Shown here piece after piece: positions 1 through 5,426 of a stretch of DNA of 10,240 nucleotides; within the stretch, counting starts at the first letter, position 1; each line of letters starts with the position of its first letter. The notes beneath the pieces were generated by a model. The model was not told the DNA's origin, ran no database searches, and worked only from the letters and a program-made list of their open reading frames with translations. The stretch covers positions 1 through 10,240 of the forward strand of contig RFOC01000058.1 of assembly GCA_009926815.1 (NCBI GenBank), in the 5' to 3' direction. The translations under genes and the position numbers were made by a program. The stretch is from Planctomycetota bacterium (GTDB taxonomy: Bacteria; Planctomycetota; Phycisphaerae; Phycisphaerales; SM1A02).

Positions 1-110
1 TGGGCCGGCGTGCCGAAGCGATGCAGGTCACGCGCCAACTCGACCAGGAACCTCTCGGGATCGGAAAGGGTCTGGACCGCCGCGCTCGTGGCCGGTGCCT
101 CGGGAACCAT
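1..110 (-). CDS. ThrE/DUF1212-like threonine/serine exporter, N-terminal fragment
   Basis: Only the first 36 codons are inside the window; the gene runs off the left edge. The reading frame from the ATG at 110 stays open and ends in FLVELARDLHRFGTPAH (about residues 21-37, the last codon incomplete). This resembles the start of the DUF1212/ThrE family, where the conserved N-terminal helix reads roughly FL..L..ALH.YG.P.HRLE. Members are multi-pass inner-membrane proteins, some of which export threonine and serine. The start is supported by a TAGCAT hexamer 7 nt upstream and by the absence of a well-placed Shine-Dalgarno site. It lies 42 nt downstream of the alpha/beta hydrolase gene on the same strand, so it may be read both from that operon and from its own promoter. 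The family call rests on a short motif remembered from the family and needs the rest of the gene. Confidence 0.5.
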   Translation of the reverse strand, partial: MVPEAPATSAAVQTLSDPERFLVELARDLHRFGTPA

Positions 111-117
111 GGGGCCG

Positions 118-123
118 ATGCTA
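118..123 (-). promoter_or_regulatory. TANNNT -10-like box (TAGCAT) for the ThrE-like gene
   Basis: TAGCAT on the minus strand ends 7 nt before the ATG at 110. The same hexamer at the same spacing precedes the flavoprotein start at 5388. No purine-rich ribosome binding site sits at normal distance (an AGGA lies 15 nt away), so a leaderless transcript is inferred. No good -35 element is seen. Confidence 0.4.
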
Positions 124-152
124 GGTCCTGTCCAGCGGATCCCGCGTCGCCC

Positions 153-1133
153 TCATGGCGAGGGCGGCGGATCCGCCTGGCCACGGAGGAACGGGACCAC
201 GGCGCGCCGAACCTCCTCGGGCCGATCGGCGAAGACCACGTGCCCACCACCTGGAATCATGGCCGCCGTCCCGCGCGGCAGTCCCTCCAGGAAGACCCGA
301 AGCATGCTTGGGTCGGTCACGCGATCCCGATCGCCCCACACCACGAGTGTCGGCGCACGCACGCTGGGCAGGTCCGACTCGACACCTTGCAGCAGGAAGG
401 GCTTGATCACCTCCACGATGCGGAGGGTGGTGGGCCTTCGACGCATGGCCTCGCCAGCCAGGAACGCGCGGAACTGCCACGGCATGGGTGGTGGCTCCTC
501 GAACACCAGCGACACGACGCGGTCGAGGTCGGCTTCCGAGGCGATGTCCAGCGGATTCTCGCCACGGTCCACCGCCTGCATGAACGCGTTGGCCCGGGGG
601 GCACGCACGCCCGCGGGTGCCAGCAGCACCACGCGCTCCACCCGATCCGGATGCCGGGCCGCCAGGCGCGTGGCCAGCGCGCCGCCCATGCTGGTGCCCA
701 TCACGTCGAAGCGCGTCCAGCCGAGCGCCTGCGTGAAGGCCGCGAGCTGATCCACGTAGAAATCGGCATCGTGCACGTGCCCCTCGTGGAAATCGTGCCG
801 GCCGAAGCCGGGCAGATCGGGCGCCGCGCACCGGTGCGACCCATCCAGCCACGGCATGAGGCTCATCATGGCCTCCCGGCTGGTGCCGAAGCCGTGGATG
901 AGGAGCAGCGGGCGCCCATCCTCGGGTCCACTCGCCAGATACCCCCACGGTCGTCCCTGCACCTGCACCTCGCGGTCCATCACGCCGTTCACTGCGTACG
1001 CCACGCGCATGGCCATGGGCACCAGCAGCCGCGGCGAGTTCCAGACCACCACGCCAGCGCCCACCAGCACCACCAGCGATGCCATGATCCATCGCCAGAC
1101 GCGCCGACGGGGCCTGGGGGCCGCGGCGTCCAT
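153..1133 (-). CDS. Membrane-anchored alpha/beta-fold hydrolase
   Basis: A 326-residue serine hydrolase of the alpha/beta-hydrolase fold. An arginine-rich N-terminus (PRPRRR, 6-11) leads into one hydrophobic helix (about 17-30), giving a signal anchor that should place the catalytic domain outside the inner membrane. The oxyanion-hole motif HGFG is at 80-83. The nucleophile is Ser148 in GTSMG, the acid is probably Asp270 in WGDRDRV, and the base is His298 in GGGHVVF, so the triad is complete. A cap region with many Pro and Phe residues lies around 183-235. The ATG at 1133 was chosen because it overlaps the aguA stop as TGATG; an in-frame upstream extension exists but lies inside aguA. Coupling to aguA suggests a shared transcript. 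The substrate cannot be told: ester, amide, lactone and epoxide hydrolases all share this fold. Confidence 0.85.
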   Translation of the reverse strand: MDAAAPRPRRRVWRWIMASLVVLVGAGVVVWNSPRLLVPMAMRVAYAVNGVMDREVQVQGRPWGYLASGPEDGRPLLLIHGFGTSREAMMSLMPWLDGSHRCAAPDLPGFGRHDFHEGHVHDADFYVDQLAAFTQALGWTRFDVMGTSMGGALATRLAARHPDRVERVVLLAPAGVRAPRANAFMQAVDRGENPLDIASEADLDRVVSLVFEEPPPMPWQFRAFLAGEAMRRRPTTLRIVEVIKPFLLQGVESDLPSVRAPTLVVWGDRDRVTDPSMLRVFLEGLPRGTAAMIPGGGHVVFADRPEEVRRAVVPFLRGQADPPPSP

Positions 1134-2158
1134 CAGGCACCCGCTGCGGGCTGCTGGCAACTCAGGCAGTGCAGGCTGCCCAGACCCACCACCAGCCAGC
1201 GCGCCATCACCGGGATCGCCCGGCATCCGCTTGCCTGCTCCAGACGCCGGCACGCGATCTCGTCGCTGGGGCCCCCGAAGGCGGGCACGAACACGTGCCC
1301 GTTGGCGAAGAGGAAGTTGGCATGGCTGGCGGGCACCATCCGCGTGCCGCCGGGGCCGAAACGGTCGGCGGGAAAGGCATGGTGACGCGGCTCGGGACAG
1401 GGAAGCTCCACCAGTTCGAGCGGCTGCCCGCGCTCGTCGCGAGCGGCCCGCAGCGCCTTCCAGTTCGCCTCCAGCATGTCGTGATCCGGATGGCCGGCCG
1501 GGGCGCGGACCGCCGCCACCATGTCACGCCGGACGAAGCGCGCCAGGTCATCCACGTGGCCGTCCGTGTCGTCGCCCTCGATGCCCCCGGGCAACCAGAT
1601 CAGGTTGGTCACGCCCAGCGCCTCGCAGAGCATGCGCTCGATGCCGACGCCACCCGCCTCCGGATTCCGGTTGGCGTTCTCCAGGCACTGCCGGGTGGTG
1701 AGCAGCGAGCCATGCCCGTTGCTGTCGATGCTTCCGCCCTCGAGCACGAAGTCGTGTCGCCACAGGGGCATGTCCAGGGTGGGCGCCAGTCGATCCGGCA
1801 CGGCGTCGTCGAGCGAACGCACCTCGTACTTGCCGCCCCATCCGTTGAAGGTGAACGAGTGCGCCGCCACGCGGCCGGCCGCGTCCCGAACGAACACGGG
1901 CCCGAAGTCGCGGATCCAGGAGTCGTTCGTGGGAATGCCCAGCTCGTCGGTGGTGCGCACCCGAACCACGGGCTCCATGGCCCGCCGCCAGGCGTCCCAC
2001 TCGGCCTGCGCCTGCGGCAGGCAACCGGGCCAGGTCTCCTCGTTGTGCGGACGCACCAGCCACACGCACGCCAGTGGATCCCACTCCGCGGGCATGCGAA
2101 AGCCCTGGCTGGCCGCGCTGAGATCCATGCGGACCTGCGGAGCGCCGGCCACGCTCAT
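1133..2158 (-). CDS. aguA: Agmatine deiminase
   Basis: A cytoplasmic enzyme that hydrolyses agmatine to N-carbamoylputrescine and ammonia, the middle step of the arginine decarboxylase route to putrescine. At 341 residues it is close to the family's usual length (about 350-370). It shows the guanidine-modifying (PAD_porph) signatures in order: NDSWIRDFGP at 78-87 (Asp84), LEGGSIDSNG at 139-148 (Glu140), CLENANRNP at 158-166, DDTDGHVDDLARF at 196-208 (His201, Asp203), and the C-terminal LHCLSCQQP with the nucleophile Cys331. These match the catalytic set known from Enterococcus agmatine deiminase. The ATG at 2158 overlaps the aguB stop as ATGA, which decides the start; the upstream extension of the frame would run into aguB. 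The neighbouring amidase gene rules strongly for agmatine over peptidyl-arginine as substrate. Confidence 0.93.
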   Translation of the reverse strand: MSVAGAPQVRMDLSAASQGFRMPAEWDPLACVWLVRPHNEETWPGCLPQAQAEWDAWRRAMEPVVRVRTTDELGIPTNDSWIRDFGPVFVRDAAGRVAAHSFTFNGWGGKYEVRSLDDAVPDRLAPTLDMPLWRHDFVLEGGSIDSNGHGSLLTTRQCLENANRNPEAGGVGIERMLCEALGVTNLIWLPGGIEGDDTDGHVDDLARFVRRDMVAAVRAPAGHPDHDMLEANWKALRAARDERGQPLELVELPCPEPRHHAFPADRFGPGGTRMVPASHANFLFANGHVFVPAFGGPSDEIACRRLEQASGCRAIPVMARWLVVGLGSLHCLSCQQPAAGA

Positions 2159-3030
2159 GCCCCGTCCCCGTAGCGATGCATGAGGCCACCATAGGCATCG
2201 ATGCGGCGATCCCGAAGGAATGGCCAACCGCGGCGGAGCTCCTCGATGCGGCCCAGGTCCACCTCGGCCACCAGCACCTCCTCGCGGTCCACGCTGCCCT
2301 CGCACACCACCTCACCGCCCGGGTCCACCAGCATGCTGCCGCCCCAGAACTCCAGGTCGTCCTCGCGTCCCACCCGGTTCACGGCCGCCACCCAGATGCC
2401 GTTGGCGATGGCATGTGCGCGGTGCATGAGCTGCCAGGCCTCTCGCTGCTGCTTCCGGTCGCGCGGCGTCTCGCCATGCCACCAGCCGATGGCGGTGGGA
2501 TAGAGAAGCATCTCGGCGCCCTGCAGCGCGGTCAGGCGGGCGGCCTCGGGGTACCACTGGTCCCAGCAGACCAGCATGCCCACCTTCGCATCGCGGCCCT
2601 GCACCGCCTGCCAGCCCAGGTCGCCCGGCGTGAAGTAGAACTTCTCGTAGTAGCGCGGATCGTCAGGAATGTGCATCTTGCGGTAGCGGCCGGCCAGTCC
2701 GCCGCGGGAATCCATGAACACGGCGGTGTTGTGGTAGAGGCCGGGCGCACGGCGCTCGTAGAGCGATCCCACGATCTCCACCTGCAGCTCGCGGGCGAGT
2801 CGGCCCAGGAACTCCGTCGTGGGCCCGGGCACGGACTCGGCCAGGTCCATGCGGGCCGAATCCTCCACCTGGCAGAAGTACGGCCCGCAGAAGAGTTCCT
2901 GCGTGCAGAGGATGCGGGCTCCCTTCGACGCGGCCTCGCGCGCCATGCGCTCCACGCGCGCCAGCACGCTGGCGCGGGGCTCGTTCGGGGGTGCGGCATG
3001 CTGCAACAGCGCGACGACGGTCTTGGCCAT
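2155..3030 (-). CDS. aguB: N-carbamoylputrescine amidase (nitrilase superfamily)
   Basis: A carbon-nitrogen hydrolase that splits N-carbamoylputrescine into putrescine, carbon dioxide and ammonia, completing the step begun by AguA. The protein is 291 residues, the normal family length. The nitrilase Glu-Lys-Cys triad is visible: Glu45 in CTQELFCGPYFC, Lys118 in RYRKMHIPDDP, and Cys155 in LVCWDQWYPE. The segment DDPRYYEKFYFTPGD (123-137) and the WWHGETP stretch (183-189) are typical of AguB rather than of generic nitrilases. The start at 3030 is set by a GGAG ribosome binding site 6 nt upstream; the longer frame would overlap the divergent gene. It is the first gene of the aguB-aguA-hydrolase operon. 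No arginine decarboxylase is in the window, so the source of agmatine is elsewhere in the genome or outside the cell. Confidence 0.93.
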   Translation of the reverse strand: MAKTVVALLQHAAPPNEPRASVLARVERMAREAASKGARILCTQELFCGPYFCQVEDSARMDLAESVPGPTTEFLGRLARELQVEIVGSLYERRAPGLYHNTAVFMDSRGGLAGRYRKMHIPDDPRYYEKFYFTPGDLGWQAVQGRDAKVGMLVCWDQWYPEAARLTALQGAEMLLYPTAIGWWHGETPRDRKQQREAWQLMHRAHAIANGIWVAAVNRVGREDDLEFWGGSMLVDPGGEVVCEGSVDREEVLVAEVDLGRIEELRRGWPFLRDRRIDAYGGLMHRYGDGA

Positions 3031-3036
3031 GGCGAT

Positions 3037-3040
3037 CTCC
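3037..3040 (-). promoter_or_regulatory. Ribosome binding site of aguB (GGAG)
   Basis: GGAG lies 6 nt before the ATG at 3030. It is a clear Shine-Dalgarno site for a gene at the head of a transcript, unlike the other operon-leading genes in the window, and it fixes the aguB start. Confidence 0.6.
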
Positions 3041-3047
3041 GCACGCG

Positions 3048-3053
3048 AGTGTA
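3048..3053 (-). promoter_or_regulatory. Possible -10 box of the aguB operon (TACACT)
   Basis: TACACT on the minus strand lies 17 nt before the aguB ATG, far enough to leave a short leader carrying the GGAG site. The same hexamer precedes the malic enzyme start. No convincing -35 element is 16-18 nt further upstream. The box lies in the 53-nt divergent gap shared with the plus-strand 107-residue protein. Confidence 0.35.
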
Positions 3054-3071
3054 GCCCCGGACAACCATCGT

Positions 3072-3077
3072 TATGCT
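3072..3077 (+). promoter_or_regulatory. TANNNT -10-like box (TATGCT) for the 107-aa membrane protein
   Basis: TATGCT ends 6 nt before the ATG at 3084. No Shine-Dalgarno site is present in the short gap, so leaderless initiation is inferred. A -35 match is lacking. Confidence 0.4.
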
Positions 3078-3083
3078 TCGCGC

Positions 3084-3407
3084 ATGGCTCGATGGTGGCT
3101 CGTGACGATCGCGGTGGCCGGCGCATGGCTCGTGGTGCTCGGCTCGGTCGAGTTCGGCCTCTTCACCAGGCTCTCGCTCGGAGCGCTCGACCAGTGGATC
3201 CGGCCGGGCATCTTTGGCGTGCTGGTGATCGTCTCGGTGCAGTGCGCCCGCCAGGGCAGCGCGGCCTGGTGCGGCATCCTGGCCTTCCTCGCCGCCATGC
3301 TGAACCCGGTGGCTCCACCCGAGTGGCGACACCACGACTGGGAGCACGGCTTCGAGATCGCCGCGGGCCTGCTCATGGCGGCGTTCAGCGTCCGCCAGTG
3401 GAAGTGA
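3084..3407 (+). CDS. Small integral membrane protein of unknown function
   Basis: A 107-residue protein with about three or four hydrophobic helices (roughly 5-20, 41-54, 62-77 and 90-101). A conserved-looking segment AAMLNPVAPPEW at 70-81 sits between helices and is followed by an amphipathic stretch rich in His, Trp and Glu (WRHHDWEHGFE, 81-91). The arrangement, with an N-P-x-x-P turn before the last helix, recalls small DUF6804-type membrane proteins; this is a resemblance from memory, not a search result. The ATG at 3084 follows a TANNNT box by 6 nt; a longer in-frame start at 2991 would lie inside aguB. It is divergent from aguB and convergent with the propeller gene, with only 9 nt between the two stop codons, so it is a single-gene transcript. 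No function can be stated. Confidence 0.7.
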   Translation: MARWWLVTIAVAGAWLVVLGSVEFGLFTRLSLGALDQWIRPGIFGVLVIVSVQCARQGSAAWCGILAFLAAMLNPVAPPEWRHHDWEHGFEIAAGLLMAAFSVRQWK

Positions 3408-3416
3408 ACCCGGGAC

Positions 3417-4739
3417 TCAGGGCGCGGGTCGGCCGGAATCCCAGAGCGATGGATCCAGCCTGAACATGAGCGCGCCGCCCGGCTCGATGCCGGCCGCCTC
3501 GTTCCGCACGTGACCCACGGCCACCCACGGCGCCTTCACGGCAAGACCGCTCCCGAAGGAGCGAGGCATGCACTTCACGGCGGGCTTCAGTCGCGCGACC
3601 TCGGCCCAGGCCTCGCCCTGCCTGCGGAAGACGAAGACCCGACCCGAGGCGTCCTCGCCCTCGACGGCACTCACGTCACCCACCAGGATGGCCTCGCCCA
3701 TGATGGCCAGCGTGAAGCCGAATCCTCGTCCCGACACCACGCCGCCCGAGGGCTTCAGTGCGCCTTCGGGGCGCCACGAACCGTCCACGCGCCGATAGAC
3801 GAGCACGTCCACGCCCTCCTCGAACGGATTGATCGAGTGGACCACCATCAGGTCGCCCTTCAACGCGATGCGATTGCCGAAGCCCAGCCACTGTCCGCCT
3901 CCCTTGGAGGAGACCTCCTGCTCCAGCTTCCAGCCGGCGCCATCGCGTCGGTACACGCAGACCATGGGCACGTCCAGGGAGCCCAGGGCCTGCTCGGAAC
4001 GGAAGGGCTTGAGCAGCGTGGGGTACCCCACCGCCAGGGTGTCGCCATCCATGGCCAGCGAGCATCCGAACCACCAGGGCTTCTTCGCCTCGTCGCGCTG
4101 CAGGGAGCCCTGCGGCTCCCAGCCGTTCGCGGTGCGACGGAACAGGTAGACCTTCGGGCAGGTCAGGTAGTCGGCCTCCTTCATGTTGGGCCGCACGCTG
4201 ACCTCACCCACCGCCAGCAGGTCGCCGCTCATGGCGATCGCGCCGCCGAAGTTCATCCGCCGCTGGCCGGGTGGCGCCTTGATCGTGCCTCCCGGTCGCC
4301 AGGCCTCGGGACCCTGGGTGCGGGCGAACCACGCCAGTTCACCCGATCCCTGCCGACGAACGATCGGCGTCACCAGCGTGTCCGCGTTCACGGCCAGTCG
4401 CTGCAGCGCAAAGTCGCCGGGCATGAGGCCGGCCACCTGCGGCATCTGCGGCTGCGCCTTCCAGCCGCCATCGGGCTGGGGCTGGAACGTGACGATCTGG
4501 CCATCGCTGCCGGGCTGTCGCGGCAGAATGGCGCCGGTCACCACCAGACTCTCGCCGGCGAACTCGAGCACGTTCCCGAACGCGGGCGCCACGGTGGGCA
4601 GCGGACTCTGCACCACCAGTGTCTCCGTGATCGCGTTCACCACGGGAGCCGGCGCCGCGGCAGGCGCCGGCGCGGCCTCCTGGGCCATGGCGGAGGCCGT
4701 CAGCAGGACCAGGCAGGCCAGTGGGGTCAGGGGACTCAT
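3417..4739 (-). CDS. Exported seven-repeat FG-GAP-like beta-propeller protein
   Basis: A 440-residue protein with a signal peptide (hydrophobic 6-17, likely cut after AMA at 19) and an Ala/Pro-rich linker at 21-33. Seven repeats follow, each starting with a Phe-Gly-like pair and a hydrophobic-Gly-Asp-x-Leu-x-Val-Gly core. They begin near residues 54 (FGNVLEF), 110 (degenerate, FALQRLAVNADTL), 164 (FGGAIAM), 224 (FGCSLAMDGDTLAVG), 287 (FGNRIAL), 340 (FGFTLAI) and 395 (FGSGLAV). Several strands end in VYLFRR, VCVYRR, VLVYRR or VFVFRR and are followed by a W-containing strand. Repeat spacing of 53-63 residues and a count of seven fit one closed seven-bladed propeller, probably of the FG-GAP_2 type. 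No enzymatic motif is visible, so binding or display in the periplasm or outside is likely. The start overlaps the flavoprotein stop as ATGA, with GGAGG 12 nt upstream. Confidence 0.8.
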   Translation of the reverse strand: MSPLTPLACLVLLTASAMAQEAAPAPAAAPAPVVNAITETLVVQSPLPTVAPAFGNVLEFAGESLVVTGAILPRQPGSDGQIVTFQPQPDGGWKAQPQMPQVAGLMPGDFALQRLAVNADTLVTPIVRRQGSGELAWFARTQGPEAWRPGGTIKAPPGQRRMNFGGAIAMSGDLLAVGEVSVRPNMKEADYLTCPKVYLFRRTANGWEPQGSLQRDEAKKPWWFGCSLAMDGDTLAVGYPTLLKPFRSEQALGSLDVPMVCVYRRDGAGWKLEQEVSSKGGGQWLGFGNRIALKGDLMVVHSINPFEEGVDVLVYRRVDGSWRPEGALKPSGGVVSGRGFGFTLAIMGEAILVGDVSAVEGEDASGRVFVFRRQGEAWAEVARLKPAVKCMPRSFGSGLAVKAPWVAVGHVRNEAAGIEPGGALMFRLDPSLWDSGRPAP

Positions 4740-5388
4740 GATCGCTTCACGCCTCCATGGACCCCGGTGTTCGCGGCATCGACGCGGATGGAACGACCCA
4801 AGGCCCGGCAGACCTCCTCCACCAGCACGGCATCCTCGGGCAGGTTGTGCTTGCCGTAGGCGTCTCGAGGCGGAATCACCCGCACGCCGATCCGATGCAG
4901 CCGCTCCAGGTTCTCCACCAGGATGCTGCTGTGCATGGATCCATGCATGGTGGGCGCCACCAGCACGCGCGTCTGCCCCCGCTCCATGCGTCCGATCGCG
5001 GACGCCAGCGTGGCCCCGATCACGCCCTCGGCGATGCCCCCATGCGCCCGATGGTGGCCGCGGTGGCCGGAGCCACCAGGTACGCATCGAAGGGCGCCGC
5101 ATCCGAGAGATGCTCCGCGTGCGGGGAGAGCCGCGTCACCACGGGATGGACCGTGCTCCACTCCAGCGCATCCGCGGTCACGTAGCGGAGCGCCTCCTCG
5201 CTGCAGAAGGCGGTCACGACCGCACCCTGGCGACGCAGGGCCCGCGCCAGTGTCGGCGTCCGGAAGGCCGCGATCCCGCCGGTGATCATGAGCGCCACGC
5301 GCGCGCCATCGAGCGCATGACCATCCCGCGGCACCTCGCGGTCGCCGAGGTCACTGGGCGTGGGTGGTGGAAAGTGGAACGGTTCCAT
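4736..5388 (-). pseudogene. CoaC/Dfp-like flavoprotein, interrupted by a frameshift
   Basis: Two overlapping frames together make one flavoprotein of about 217 residues. The first frame (5388 to about 5041) holds MITGGIAAFRTPTLAR, the FMN-binding start of the family, His93 in AEHLSD, and YLVAPATAATIGRM. The second (about 5038 to 4739) continues with GIAEGVIGATLASAI, VLVAPTMHGSM, NLERLHRIGVRVI and a C-terminal EEVCRALGR. The break is at a G5 run (5037-5041); unshifted reading stops at 5020-5022. The family holds phosphopantothenoylcysteine decarboxylases and related flavin enzymes. In those the fourth motif is PxMNxxMW, but here Asn is His, so the classic decarboxylase role is doubtful. The ATG at 5388 is preferred over 5397 because TAGCAT lies 7 nt upstream. 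The gene is divergent from the metal ATPase and overlaps the propeller gene by ATGA. It could be a pseudogene, a sequencing error, or a gene using -1 slippage. Confidence 0.75.
5037..5041 (-). other. Frameshift point in the flavoprotein gene (G5 run)
   Basis: The minus strand reads CGC ATG GGG GCA TCG. Continuing in frame gives GASPRA and a stop. Stepping back one base after GGG gives GGC ATC GCC GAG, which resumes the conserved GIAEG segment. A one-base loss in the G run would explain this; loss of 4 or 7 bases relative to an ancestral MAxGIA-like segment is also possible. Confidence 0.7.
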
Positions 5389-5395
5389 CGCGGAC

Positions 5396-5401
5396 ATGCT
5401 A
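5396..5401 (-). promoter_or_regulatory. TANNNT -10-like box (TAGCAT) for the flavoprotein-propeller operon
   Basis: TAGCAT on the minus strand ends 7 nt before the ATG at 5388, the same hexamer and spacing as at the ThrE-like gene. It overlaps the alternative ATG at 5397, which argues for the downstream start. It faces away from the ATPase promoter box 12 nt further on. Confidence 0.4.
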
Positions 5402-5413
5402 TCGCCGCACGGC

Positions 5414-5419
5414 TATCTT
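5414..5419 (+). promoter_or_regulatory. TANNNT -10-like box (TATCTT) for the metal ATPase
   Basis: TATCTT ends 7 nt before the GTG at 5427. A CGGACA sequence at 5391-5396, 17 nt upstream, matches four of six bases of the -35 consensus TTGACA, making this the best supported promoter in the window. No Shine-Dalgarno site precedes the GTG. Confidence 0.45.
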
Positions 5420-5426
5420 CCATCGC

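Noticed and set aside
21..1385. 454-codon plus-strand open frame opposite the hydrolase and aguA
   Set aside because: It shows no motif and a shadow-type composition, while the opposite strand encodes a complete catalytic triad and the agmatine deiminase C-terminus.
4932..4947. Perfect 16-bp palindrome TGCATGGATCCATGCA
   Set aside because: It lies inside the flavoprotein gene and is explained by the codons of the repeated Met-His / Ser-Met-His motif (MHGSMH). There is no promoter nearby, so it is unlikely to be an operator.
5364..5426. ATG at 5364 as the ATPase start
   Set aside because: It would overlap the 5' end of the divergent flavoprotein gene and add 21 residues of low family resemblance; the GTG at 5427 has a promoter-like box at the expected distance.
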